DNA from: GCA-2746365 sp964651445
GTDB taxonomy: Bacteria; Pseudomonadota; Gammaproteobacteria; SZUA-229
DNA: 14,374 nucleotides
NCBI GenBank assembly: GCA_964651445.1
Contig: CAZYYW010000059.1
Span: 1 to 14,374, forward strand
Direction of reading: 5' to 3'
In this document: piece after piece, positions 6,626 to 14,290 of the stretch
How the letters are laid out: each line of letters opens with the position of its first letter
Numbering within the stretch: position 1 is the first letter of the stretch
Notes under the pieces: model-generated
Databases searched by the model: none
What the model was told of the DNA's origin: nothing
What the model saw: the letters and a program-made list of their open reading frames with translations, nothing else
Position numbers and translations under genes: made by a program

Positions 6626-8020
6626 CTAAAAGCCCATGCCGCCCGGCGAACCACCAGGACCACCACCCATGCCCGGTGGCATACCACCGCCCTTCATCGC
6701 GCGCATCATTTTTGCCATGCCGCCTTTAGACATTTTTTTCATCATTTTTTTCATTTGCATCTGCTGCTTAATCAAACGATTAACATCTTGTACCTGCAAA
6801 CCACAACCAGCAGCAATGCGGCGTTTGCGCGAGCCTTTAATAATGTCCGGAAAAGCCCTTTCTTTTGCTGTCATGGAATTGATAATGCCCACCATTCGGC
6901 TCATTTCACCGTCATTGACTTTATCTTTAATTTTGTCAGCCATGCCCGGCATTCCCGGCAGCTTATCCATTAAACCTGCCATGCCACCCATGTTTTGCAT
7001 TTGCTCAAACTGTTCTTTTAGATCATTGAAATTAAAGCTTTTTCCTTTCTGAATTTTTTTCGCCAGTCTGGCGGCTTTTTTGTGGTCAACTTTTTGCTGA
7101 ACATCTTCCACCAGTGTAAGCACATCGCCCATGCCGAGAATACGTGATGCCACTCGTTCAGGATGAAACGCCTCCAGCGCTTCCACTTTCTCACCCGAAC
7201 CCATAAATTTAATGGGTTTGCCAGTGATCTGACGAATCGACAAAGCTGCGCCGCCGCGGGCATCACCATCGGTTTTAGTCAGCACCACACCGGTAAGCGG
7301 CAAGGCTTCATTAAACACTTTGGCGGTGTTAGCGGCATCCTGGCCGGTCATGCTATCGACCACAAACAGGGTTTCTACTGGGTTAACGGCGGCATGAATG
7401 GCTTTGATTTCAGCCATCATTTCGTCATCAATATGCAAGCGACCGGCGGTGTCTACCAGTAATACGTCAATATAGTGTTTGCGCGCATAGTCCAGTGCCG
7501 CTTTGGCAATATCGGTGGGCTTTTGATCGACACTGCTAGGAAAAAATTCTGCGCCAACCTGTTCCGCCAGTGTTTTCAACTGCTGTATAGCCGCCGGACG
7601 GTAAATGTCACAACTCACCAGCAATGATTTTTTCTTCTCTTTCTCACTGAGCATTTTCGCCAGCTTGGCAACGGTGGTGGTTTTACCGGCACCTTGCAAG
7701 CCTGCCATTAATACCACGGCGGGTGGCTGCGCACTTAAGTCCAGCGACTCATTTTTCGCCCCCATGACCGAGATCAGTTGTTCCTGAACAATATTGATGA
7801 AGGCATGACCCGGCTTCAGACTGGTTAATACTTCTTCACCTAATGCACGTTGTTTAACGTCGTCGATAAAGCGGCGTACCACCGGCAGCGCAACGTCGGC
7901 CTCCAGCAGAGCCATGCGCACATCACGCAATGCATCCTGAATATTATTTTCGGTTAATCGGCCTTCACCACGCAATTTTTGTGCGGTTGCGGCAAGACGG
8001 TCACTTAATCCATCAAACAT
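6626..8020 (-). CDS. ffh: Signal recognition particle protein Ffh (SRP54)
   Basis: Ffh is the SRP GTPase that binds 4.5S RNA and signal sequences and hands ribosomes to FtsY for co-translational membrane insertion. The NG domain spans residues 1 to about 295: P-loop GLQGAGKTTT (107–116), DTAGR (190–194) and TKTDGDARGG (248–257). The methionine-rich M domain follows, with the RNA-binding signature GSRKRRIAAGCG, a QMQMKKMMKKM stretch and a Gly/Pro/Met tail. Its length of 464 aa is normal. ATG 8020 is preceded by AGG at good spacing. Ffh lies immediately upstream of the rpsP operon on the same strand, as in many proteobacteria. Confidence 0.98.
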   Translation of the reverse strand: MFDGLSDRLAATAQKLRGEGRLTENNIQDALRDVRMALLEADVALPVVRRFIDDVKQRALGEEVLTSLKPGHAFINIVQEQLISVMGAKNESLDLSAQPPAVVLMAGLQGAGKTTTVAKLAKMLSEKEKKKSLLVSCDIYRPAAIQQLKTLAEQVGAEFFPSSVDQKPTDIAKAALDYARKHYIDVLLVDTAGRLHIDDEMMAEIKAIHAAVNPVETLFVVDSMTGQDAANTAKVFNEALPLTGVVLTKTDGDARGGAALSIRQITGKPIKFMGSGEKVEALEAFHPERVASRILGMGDVLTLVEDVQQKVDHKKAARLAKKIQKGKSFNFNDLKEQFEQMQNMGGMAGLMDKLPGMPGMADKIKDKVNDGEMSRMVGIINSMTAKERAFPDIIKGSRKRRIAAGCGLQVQDVNRLIKQQMQMKKMMKKMSKGGMAKMMRAMKGGGMPPGMGGGPGGSPGGMGF

Positions 8021-8061
8021 GGTTTACCTAATCTATTTAGAGTGTTCATTCGCAAAAGCAA

Positions 8062-8091
8062 ATTATAACGAATTATAATGATGACTGTCAG
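8062..8091 (-). promoter_or_regulatory. Sigma-70 promoter for ffh
   Basis: CTGACA (8086–8091, 5/6 match) and a perfect TATAAT (8062–8067) on the minus strand are 18 bp apart. A second TATAAT lies 13 bp upstream of the −10. Transcription would begin near 8055, giving a leader of about 35 nt ahead of the ffh ATG. Confidence 0.7.
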
Positions 8092-8138
8092 CCAGTATTA
8101 TGGAATATTGAGTCGCACGGTGAATATTTAATGGACTC

Positions 8139-8167
8139 GCCTTGGCGGGTGTTAACCGCTGGCGGTT
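8139..8167 (-). repeat. Two adjacent short inverted repeats after the phosphodiesterase stop
   Basis: CGCC-TT-GGCG (8139–8148) and AACCGC-TG-GCGGTT (8154–8167) sit back to back, the second overlapping the stop codon of the 8166–8936 gene. Both have two-base loops and no T run follows, so they are poor intrinsic terminators. They may protect the mRNA 3' end. Confidence 0.5.
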
Positions 8168-8936
8168 ATTTGAGATGAAATACATCACCGGATTTCAGTT
8201 GGTGAATATCCCAATCGGGTAAAGCCGCCTGACATTGCGCCATGATTTCCGACTCAGACCCTGGCTTTAAATGTGAGATGCAGATTTTCGCCCGGTGTTT
8301 GAGTTTAGGTAAATCTTCTGCCAAAAGGCTAGGACAATAATGAAAGGCAAGCTTTGCTAATTCTAAATCTTTATCAGTGAAGGCTGACTCGATAAACAAC
8401 AAATCCAGCGAGTCATATTTATTCAGGCTCGCCCACAAATTTTCATTACTGGTGGTATCGCCGCTAAAAGCGAACACTTTGCCAGCCGCAGCAACACAAT
8501 AAGCGACACCGGGCACGGAATGATTAACGCTAATCATTTCAATGCGTCGCCCTGAAATCTCCTGAAAACTGCCAGCCGCCATCGGTTCCAGCTTTAATAC
8601 TGCGTCGGGCTTATTCGGCAGCTCAGTAAAATCAGGCCAGATCGTCCAGTTAAAAATATGATCGCGCAGGGCTTTTATAGTATCGGGTAGTGCATGCACG
8701 GTTATTGGGTTGCCAATTAAATCATCAAACAGGGTATCGACTAACAACGGGATGGAGGCAATGTGGTCAAGATGGGAGTGCGTGACAAAAATGTGCTTTA
8801 TGCGGCGCATTTCTTGCAGCGGCAGATTGCAAACGCCGGTGCCGGCATCGATAAGGATATCGTCATCAATCAAAAAAGAAGTGGTTGCTGCATTCTGATT
8901 TATGCCACCACTGCACCCTAAAACGCGCACTTTCAT
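8166..8936 (-). CDS. Metallo-beta-lactamase-fold protein, probable class II 3',5'-cyclic-nucleotide phosphodiesterase
   Basis: The 256-residue protein has the MBL-fold metal site: THSHLDHI (His53, His55, Asp57, His58), SVNHS (His139), SGDTTSN (Asp160) and SHLKPG (His222). The opening MKVRVLGCSGGINQ and the segment FNWTIWPDFTELP are typical of proteins annotated as class II cyclic-nucleotide phosphodiesterases (relatives of yeast PDE1 and Vibrio CpdP), which hydrolyse cAMP or cGMP. The PROSITE-style class II signature is nearly met, but Pro63 replaces an aliphatic residue. No signal peptide is visible, so it is cytoplasmic. A CRP-type box lies 133 bp upstream in the divergent region, which fits a cAMP link. 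The family is firm, the substrate probable; other small phosphodiester or lactone substrates are possible. Confidence 0.82.
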   Translation of the reverse strand: MKVRVLGCSGGINQNAATTSFLIDDDILIDAGTGVCNLPLQEMRRIKHIFVTHSHLDHIASIPLLVDTLFDDLIGNPITVHALPDTIKALRDHIFNWTIWPDFTELPNKPDAVLKLEPMAAGSFQEISGRRIEMISVNHSVPGVAYCVAAAGKVFAFSGDTTSNENLWASLNKYDSLDLLFIESAFTDKDLELAKLAFHYCPSLLAEDLPKLKHRAKICISHLKPGSESEIMAQCQAALPDWDIHQLKSGDVFHLK

Positions 8937-8987
8937 TTAATCGTTCCACACTACAAGTATTGCTTAAAAATATTACGCTGTATTATT

Positions 8988-9015
8988 TTATTATGACCCA
9001 TTTATTATGACCCAT
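8988..9015. repeat. 14-bp perfect tandem duplication in the divergent intergenic region
   Basis: TTATTATGACCCAT occurs twice head to tail (8988–9001 and 9002–9015). On the minus strand each unit contributes GGGTCATAAT, so a −10-like CATAAT is also duplicated upstream of the phosphodiesterase gene. It may be a slippage product that alters promoter choice. Confidence 0.8.
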
Positions 9016-9068
9016 TCTAGTGATAACATGCCATGTAATTGATGTACTATCAATCGGCAGATTCAGCA

Positions 9069-9090
9069 AAATGTGAACAAGGTCACATTT
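9069..9090. promoter_or_regulatory. Near-consensus CRP (cAMP receptor protein) binding site
   Basis: AAATGTGA and TCACATTT are perfect inverted half-sites separated by ACAAGG (N6), which matches the E. coli CRP consensus at every strongly conserved base. The dyad centre is 9079.5. For the plus-strand ypjD-like gene, a −10 TATATC at 9110–9115 would put the start near 9122 and the box near −42, a class II activator position. On the minus strand TGTTAT near 9023–9028 would place it close to −61 for the phosphodiesterase gene. The site is seen directly; which gene it controls is inferred. Confidence 0.88.
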
Positions 9091-9166
9091 CGCTGAGCCA
9101 AATAAAAACTATATCCATTATTTTTAATAATCACCAGCCAAGTATAGACCAGCAAACCGAATCAAC

Positions 9167-10009
9167 ATGGACCATTTAATTTTCGCCTTCAGCGCAACGC
9201 TCCTGTACCTAGCCAGTGCGGTACTGCTGTTTTATCGATTAAAATGGTCGACGGCTGCCAGCACCCAGAATGACACTGCCGACACTAACCACGCTTTCCA
9301 ACTGACAAAAAAACAGATCTTGCTGATGGCACTGATGGGTCTATGCCTGCATGCCCTTTCACTGTATAACAATATGTTCAGCCCTGCGGGCATCAACCTT
9401 GGTTTTTACAGCGCCATATCACTGGTCAGTGCCTTTGTTGTTCTGTTCACTATCACAGCAGTGTGGCGACAGCCGGTGGACATCATTGCCGTCATTTTAA
9501 TTCCGGTCGCCGCCATTTCCCTAATTGCTGACAGCTTTAGCGCCACTTATCACCTGTTACCGCCCGACAGTTCCAATGCGCTTATCTTTCATATATTAAG
9601 CTCTCTCATCGCCTACAGCATTCTTACCCTGGCCGCATTGCAGGCGGTTTTGCTTTCCATACAAAGCAAGTTATTGCATGCCCACCAACCAACCGGTCTT
9701 GCCAGGCTAATGCCGCCACTACGCAATATGGAAGTCTTGTTATTTGAAATGATTCTGGTTGGCTTTGTCACGCTGACTATATCCTTAGGTAGCGGCCTGA
9801 TATATTTAGAGAACATGTTTGAACAACACCTCGCACATAAAACCATGCTCTCTATTTTCGCTTGGTTCGTGTTTTTCATACTGCTGCTTGGTCACTGGCG
9901 ACTAGGATGGCGTGGCCGCACTGCCATTCGCTGGACACTAAGTGGTTTTATCAGCTTGATGCTGGCATATTTTGGCAGTAAGTTTATGCTGGAAATTGTG
10001 TTAGTTTAA
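9167..10009 (+). CDS. ypjD: Cytochrome c assembly (CcsA/CcmC-like) inner membrane protein, YpjD type
   Basis: This 280-residue polytopic protein has about eight hydrophobic segments (roughly 3–23, 50–66, 79–99, 104–121, 138–163, 190–212, 226–243 and 255–275). It matches the YpjD branch of the CcsA/CcmC heme-handling family. Candidate heme-ligand or functional histidines are His62, His142 (FHILSSLIAY), His225 (near AHKTMLSIFAW) and His243 (GHWRLGWRGRTAIRW). In E. coli ypjD also lies beside ffh and a CorB-like gene, the same neighbourhood as here. The precise role of YpjD is not settled; heme or cytochrome c maturation is inferred from the fold. The start ATG has only a weak ribosome site. A CRP box lies 77 bp upstream. 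Confidence 0.85.
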   Translation: MDHLIFAFSATLLYLASAVLLFYRLKWSTAASTQNDTADTNHAFQLTKKQILLMALMGLCLHALSLYNNMFSPAGINLGFYSAISLVSAFVVLFTITAVWRQPVDIIAVILIPVAAISLIADSFSATYHLLPPDSSNALIFHILSSLIAYSILTLAALQAVLLSIQSKLLHAHQPTGLARLMPPLRNMEVLLFEMILVGFVTLTISLGSGLIYLENMFEQHLAHKTMLSIFAWFVFFILLLGHWRLGWRGRTAIRWTLSGFISLMLAYFGSKFMLEIVLV

Positions 10010-10031
10010 GATGAATGCCAGCAAAACAAAG

Positions 10032-10070
10032 TTTGTTAACCCTTGACAGAAAATTTTGTTAACACATAAT
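10032..10070 (+). promoter_or_regulatory. Sigma-70 promoter for the corB-like gene with paired GTTAAC sites
   Basis: TTGACA (10043–10048), a 16-bp spacer and CATAAT (10065–10070) form a strong promoter 33 bp before the TTG start. TTTGTTAAC occurs twice (10032–10040 and 10055–10063), 23 bp apart or about two helical turns. One copy lies upstream of the −35 and the other inside the spacer, and each contains the palindrome GTTAAC. The arrangement could be a repressor operator; no regulator is identified. Confidence 0.65.
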
Positions 10071-10102
10071 TACCGCACAGTTTTCACCAGAGACCATTCT
10101 TC

Positions 10103-11416
10103 TTGAACGATATATCGACAGCCGCGCTGTTTACCACACTTTTCATCCTGATTTTATTGTCAGCTTTTTTTTCAGGCTCAGAAACGGCGTTGATGACGTT
10201 AAACCGTTATCGCCTAAAAAGCCTTGCTGACAAGGGCCATAAAGGTGCCAAACTCGCCATCAATTTATTGAACCGACCCGACCGTCTTCTGGGTTTGATT
10301 TTACTGGGCAACAATATTGTCAATATTTTTGCTGCCACTATCGCTACCGTGATCGCACTACGGCTCTACGGCGAAATTGGTTTGGTCATCGCCCCCCTTG
10401 CTCTGGCGTTTGTTATTTTAATTTTTGCCGAAGTCACGCCAAAAACGCTGGCAGCACTGAAACCAGAAAAACTGGCCTTCCCCGCCGCATTTGTTTATAC
10501 CTTGCTCGCCACCCCGTTGTACCCGTTTGTCTGGCTGGTCAATATCTTTTCCAACAACTTGTTACGGCTGCTGGGTGTAGAACCAGACAAAGCGGCGAAG
10601 CAAGAACTCAACAGTGACGAATTACGCGCAGTGGTGGTTGAGGCTGAACACTTCATGCCGCAGGCACACTCCGACATGCTGTTAGGCATTCTCGACCTTG
10701 AAACGGTGAGCGTGGAAGACATTATGATTCCGCGTAACGAAATCACCGGCATCGATTTAAACGATGACTGGAACGATATCGTGCATCAAATCACACACAG
10801 TCAGCGCACCCGTGTACCGGTTTTTCATGACAGTATTGATAACACCGTCGGCATTTTGCACCTACGCAAAGTGCTCAATCTGTTTTCGCGCGACGAACTC
10901 AACATGAAAACATTAAAAGCCCTAATTGTTCCGGCTTATTTTATTCCTGCGGGCACTTCACTCACCCGTCAATTATTAAGTTTTCAGGATAACCGCCGTC
11001 GTTCGGGGCTGGTCGTCGATGAATACGGTAGTCTTCAGGGGCTGGTCACACTAGAAGATATTCTGGAAGAAATCGTGGGCCAGTTCACCACCGATTCACC
11101 GACCAGAAATCTGGGCATTCATCAGCGCGAAAATAATACTTATTTGATCGATGGCAATACACACATCCGCGACATCAATCGTGCGCTGAAATGGAAATTA
11201 CCTGCCAAAGGTCCCAAAACACTCAACGGCTTGATTTTGGAACACATGGAGATTATTCCACAAACCGGCACCAGTTTAATGATAGAGAATTACACCATCG
11301 AAATACTGCGCACCGGCAACAATACGGTGCAAACAGCCAAAGTACAGGATACCCGTGACCTCGCCAACAACCAGAAAACATCTTCTGACTCGTATTCTAA
11401 AGCGCCACCAGCTTAA
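10103..11416 (+). CDS. corB: CNNM/CorB-type (HlyC/CorC family) membrane protein with CBS pair
   Basis: This 437-residue protein has the three-domain CorB layout. The N-terminal DUF21/CNNM membrane domain (about 1–180) includes FFSGSETALMTLNRYRLK, LLGNNIVNIFAAT and FAEVTPKTLA. A CBS-domain pair follows (about 200–335), with VSVEDIMIPRNEI, RTRVPVF and VVDEYGSLQGLVTLEDILEEIVG. The C-terminal CorC/HlyC domain runs from about 345 to 425. Family members mediate Mg2+ (or Co2+) transport or resistance, with the CBS pair sensing Mg-ATP. The start is TTG at 10103, giving MNDISTAALF just before the first membrane helix. The last 20 residues are polar and not conserved. The gene ends 3 bp before radA, so the two are probably one operon. 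It is E. coli YfjD-like in context. Confidence 0.9.
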   Translation: MNDISTAALFTTLFILILLSAFFSGSETALMTLNRYRLKSLADKGHKGAKLAINLLNRPDRLLGLILLGNNIVNIFAATIATVIALRLYGEIGLVIAPLALAFVILIFAEVTPKTLAALKPEKLAFPAAFVYTLLATPLYPFVWLVNIFSNNLLRLLGVEPDKAAKQELNSDELRAVVVEAEHFMPQAHSDMLLGILDLETVSVEDIMIPRNEITGIDLNDDWNDIVHQITHSQRTRVPVFHDSIDNTVGILHLRKVLNLFSRDELNMKTLKALIVPAYFIPAGTSLTRQLLSFQDNRRRSGLVVDEYGSLQGLVTLEDILEEIVGQFTTDSPTRNLGIHQRENNTYLIDGNTHIRDINRALKWKLPAKGPKTLNGLILEHMEIIPQTGTSLMIENYTIEILRTGNNTVQTAKVQDTRDLANNQKTSSDSYSKAPPA

Positions 11417-11419
11417 ATA

Positions 11420-12790
11420 ATGGCAAAAGCAAAAATACAATACGCCTGCACCGCCTGCGGTGCCAGTCATTCTAAATGGGCTGGCCAGTGTGCTGACTGT
11501 GGCGAATGGAACACCATGAGCGAAGCGCTTAGCGTCGTCACCACGAATAACCGACAAGGCTTCGCCGGCAAAAAAGGCCATGCCAAGATTCAAGCGCTAA
11601 AAGATATTCCCATGCACGCGGAAATGCGCACACCAACCAATATCAGCGAACTCGACCGGGTACTCGGCGGTGGTCTGGTGCATGGTTCGGTCACCCTTAT
11701 TGGCGGCGACCCCGGCATCGGCAAGTCCACTTTACTCACCCAAACACTTGCCAGCCTAAGCCAATCACTGCCCTGCCTTTATGTTACCGGTGAAGAATCG
11801 CTGCAACAAATTAGCATGCGCGCGCATCGTTTGGGACTAGAAGATAAAGGGCTGAAACTACTGTCCGAAACCTGTGTTGAAAACATCATCACCCTCGCCA
11901 ATGAGCAGCAGCCAAAAGTCATTGTCATTGACTCCATTCAGACCATCTATACCGAGGCATTACAATCCGCACCCGGCGCAGTTGCACAAGTGCGCGAAAG
12001 TGCCGCGCAACTAGTACGCTTCGCCAAACAAACCGGCACTGCACTATTTCTGGTTGGCCATGTAACCAAAGAAGGCACCCTCGCCGGCCCACGAGTACTG
12101 GAACACATGGTCGATACCGTGCTTTATTTTGAAGGTGATCCGGGCGAACGTTATCGCATGATTCGCGCCATTAAAAACCGTTTTGGCGCAGTCAATGAAC
12201 TGGGCATTTTTGCCATGACAGAAGAAGGGCTAAAAACCGTCAACAACCCTTCCGCCATCTTTCTATCACGCCACGAAAAACCCGTTCCTGGCAGCATTAT
12301 CACCGTCACCCGCGAAGGTAGCCGGCCACTGCTCATTGAACTACAGGCGTTGGTCGATGAAAGCCACAGCAATAACCCGCGTCGCGTATGCCTAGGACTC
12401 GACCCTAACCGACTGAACATGTTATTGGCAGTAATGCACCGCCACGCCAGCATCGCGATGTACGATCAGGACGTGTACATCAATATTGTTGGTGGCGTCC
12501 GCTTAACCGAAACCTCGGCAGACAGCGCCATTATCCTTGCCGCACTCTCCAGCTACCGCGACCGTCCATTGCCCAACGACGTTTTCACCTTTGGTGAAGT
12601 AGGACTTGCCGGAGAAATTCGCCCAGTACCCAATGGTCAGGAACGACTGCGCGAAGCCGCCAAACACGGCTTCAAAACCGCCATTATTCCCAAAGCCAAC
12701 AAACCAAGAAAAGGCGAGAACATCGATGGTTTGAATATTATTACCGTGCAGCGCGTAAGCGAGTTAATCGACACCGCCATTAATTTATAA
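11420..12790 (+). CDS. radA: DNA repair protein RadA (Sms)
   Basis: RadA is a hexameric RecA-like helicase that extends D-loops during homologous recombination. The 456-residue product (E. coli 460) has the C4 zinc motif (Cys10, Cys13, Cys24, Cys27). It also has Walker A GGDPGIGKST (95–104), Walker B VIVIDSIQT (167–175), the RadA-specific KNRFG (252–256), and a C-terminal Lon-protease-like domain with RLTETSADSAIILAALSSYR. All functional motifs are intact. The ATG follows the corB stop by 3 bp without an obvious Shine-Dalgarno, so translational coupling is likely. No T-tailed terminator is seen after the stop. Confidence 0.97.
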   Translation: MAKAKIQYACTACGASHSKWAGQCADCGEWNTMSEALSVVTTNNRQGFAGKKGHAKIQALKDIPMHAEMRTPTNISELDRVLGGGLVHGSVTLIGGDPGIGKSTLLTQTLASLSQSLPCLYVTGEESLQQISMRAHRLGLEDKGLKLLSETCVENIITLANEQQPKVIVIDSIQTIYTEALQSAPGAVAQVRESAAQLVRFAKQTGTALFLVGHVTKEGTLAGPRVLEHMVDTVLYFEGDPGERYRMIRAIKNRFGAVNELGIFAMTEEGLKTVNNPSAIFLSRHEKPVPGSIITVTREGSRPLLIELQALVDESHSNNPRRVCLGLDPNRLNMLLAVMHRHASIAMYDQDVYINIVGGVRLTETSADSAIILAALSSYRDRPLPNDVFTFGEVGLAGEIRPVPNGQERLREAAKHGFKTAIIPKANKPRKGENIDGLNIITVQRVSELIDTAINL

Positions 12791-12907
12791 AACCTCGCAG
12801 CGCAGTTTAGGCGGCACAGATTAACCCTACTTTTGCAATCATGGTTTAGGGCAGCTCTTGTTATTTATCCGAAATTTCATTATCAAAACAAGCTACACAG
12901 ATAACAA
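12791..12907. other. Intergenic stretch after radA, no gene seen
   Basis: This spacer between radA and the fossil integrase contains only a weak CCCTA/TAGGG inverted repeat (about 12824–12851). I found no coding frame, intrinsic terminator, or attC-like pairing of RYYYAAC with GTTRRRY. Confidence 0.5.
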
Positions 12908-13056
12908 TTACGACAGAATATCCAGTGGACTATTCACCGCAATACGCGGCTTGTTCAAAACATGGGTATACGATGTTCAGGACGAACAAGTGTCGCGGGA
13001 GGCAGGAAGCCGGGAGAGACAATCATTGTCGTCGAAACATCTGAATGTCCCAGCAA
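12908..13056 (-). pseudogene. C-terminal relic of a second integron integrase, split by a 50-bp insert
   Basis: On the minus strand, 13056 down to 13021 reads LLGHSDVSTTMI, and 12970 down to 12908 reads YTHVLNKPRIAV then NSPLDILS and a stop. Joined, they are the end of an integron integrase: the LLGH histidine and the TTMIYTHVLN catalytic-tyrosine box, then SPLD. The intact integrase next door ends LLGHADLQTTMIYTHVLNQG and SPLDLL, so the relic is homologous but clearly different in sequence. Everything before LLGH is missing. The two pieces are separated by exactly 50 bp in a shifted frame, so no working protein can be made. It lies 34 bp beyond the stop of intI, same strand. Confidence 0.87.
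12971..13020. repeat. 50-bp G+C-rich insert inside the fossil integrase
   Basis: The segment separates the codons for TTMI and YTHV, and its exact removal restores the integrase reading frame. It is much richer in G+C than its surroundings and contains CGGGAG twice (12996–13001 and 13011–13016) around a GGC-AGGAA-GCC stem. I see no terminal inverted repeats or target-site duplication. It may be a short interspersed repeat of this genome, but the family is not recognised. Confidence 0.6.
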
Positions 13057-13090
13057 TTTTGCTTTTCATTGTTGTATTGTAATAATCCCT

Positions 13091-14229
13091 TTACAACAAA
13101 TCCAGCGGAGAAATAACCCCCTGCCCACCTTGGTTCAACACATGTGTATAAATCATCGTAGTTTGCAAATCCGCATGACCCAGCAAAGATTGAATTGTGC
13201 GAATANNNNNNNNNNNNNNNNNNNNNNNNNNNNNNNNNNNNNNNNNNNNNNNNNNNNNNNNNNNNNNNNNNNNNNNNNNNNNNNNNNNNNNNNNNNNNNN
13301 NNNNNAATCATCGTAGTTTGCAAATCCGCATGACCCAGCAAAGATTGAATTGTGCGAATATCCGTACCCGTTTGCAACAAATGCGTCGCAAACGAATGTC
13401 GAAAAGTATGAGCCGAAACCCTCTTTAAAATGCCACATTGTCTAACAGCACGTTTAATCGCCTTATTAATAACCGATTGATCTATATGGTGGCGACGACT
13501 AAGCCCCGAACGAGGATCTACTGCAATATTTCGGCTAGGAAAAACATACTGCCAGCCCAACTCTCTATCGGCATTAGGGTATTTCTCACTTAAAGCAAAA
13601 GGCAAATAAACTAAACCAAAGCCATTTTCCAAATCTTGCTGATGAATCAACGCAACCTTTTCTAAATGTAATTGCAAAGAAGCTACAATGCCATCCGCAA
13701 GAGGCGTTACTCGATCTTTCTTACCCTTGCCATCTCTAACCGTAATCTGTTTAAAACCAAAATCTACATCCTGAACCCGCAAACGCACAGCCTCAGAAAT
13801 ACGCAAGCCACCCGAATACAATAACTTAACAACCAAACCTGCCGTACCATCTATCAAAGTTAAAACCTGACTCACCTCCTCCTTGGTTAATACAACAGGA
13901 ATCCTGGGCTCTTTACGAGAACGACTCGCACTCACTCCTTCCAAAGGTTTTTGCAAAACCTTTGAGTACAAAAACGCTAAAGCATTTAACGCCTGATTTT
14001 GCGTAGAAGGAGCGACATTTTTTTTAACCGCCAAATAAGTTAAAAATTGCTCGACTTTCTCCTCAGACTCCACAAACAACTCATCACGACTCTGCAAAAT
14101 ATGAAACTTAACAAACCGACGAACCCAATCGCAATAAGTCTTTTCTGTACGAAAAGCATAACCAAGCCTACGCAATAAATCACGCATATCATCCAGTAAA
14201 CGCTTGTCTTTTAATGTATCACTCGGCAT
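13091..14229 (-). CDS. intI: Integron integrase (tyrosine recombinase; interrupted by an assembly gap)
   Basis: IntI recombines attC sites of gene cassettes with attI. After collapsing the artificial gap (1139 − 155 = 984 bp) the protein is 327 aa, typical for IntI. The N-terminal SAM-like domain (about 10–95: RLGYAFRTEKTYCDWVRRFV, KNVAPSTQNQALNALAFLY) precedes the catalytic domain. That domain holds Arg143 (GGLRISEAVRL), the β-hairpin lysine (GKGKKDR, 168–173), His274/Arg277 (SAHTFRHSFATHL), His300 (LLGH) and Tyr309 (TTMIYTHVLN). The insertion that separates IntI from XerC/D is present (FALSEKYPNA, DRELGWQYVFPS, about 211–232), followed by DPRSGLSRRHH. ATG 14229 has AAGGA at 9-nt spacing. 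It is transcribed away from the putative attI, as in other integrons. All catalytic residues are intact, so activity is plausible. Confidence 0.96.
13151..13360. other. Assembly gap with 55-bp duplicated flanks inside intI
   Basis: One hundred Ns (13206–13305) are bordered by identical 55-base copies at 13151–13205 and 13306–13360. Overlap length and gap size equal those of the gap in rimM. Removing one copy and the Ns joins the integrase through LLGHADLQTTMI to YTHVLN in frame. Confidence 0.93.
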
Positions 14230-14261
14230 ATTCCCATTTCCTTAAATGACAGATTATTGCC

Positions 14262-14290
14262 ATAATACCGAATATAAAAGCAAATTGACA
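14262..14290 (-). promoter_or_regulatory. Candidate intI promoter
   Basis: On the minus strand TATTAT (14262–14267, 5/6 match) lies 17 bp after a weak −35 (TGTCAA, 14285–14290). The −35 is the proximal arm end of the 27-bp dyad. No LexA-type CTG-N10-CAG box is present in the 145 bp upstream of intI, unlike many IntI promoters under SOS control. Confidence 0.35.

Noticed and set aside
6636..7052. 138-codon plus-strand open frame opposite ffh
   Set aside because: Its Pro/Ile-rich start is the antisense of the Gly/Met-rich Ffh tail, and the rest mirrors the conserved M domain.
12803..12851. attC-like site after radA
   Set aside because: GTTTAGG and TAACCCTA resemble core boxes but do not fit GTTRRRY/RYYYAAC and do not form the expected paired arms.
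12962..13333. Plus-strand small proteins between radA and intI
   Set aside because: The minus strand here encodes recognisable integrase C-terminal motifs, and the plus frames cross the insert and the N run.
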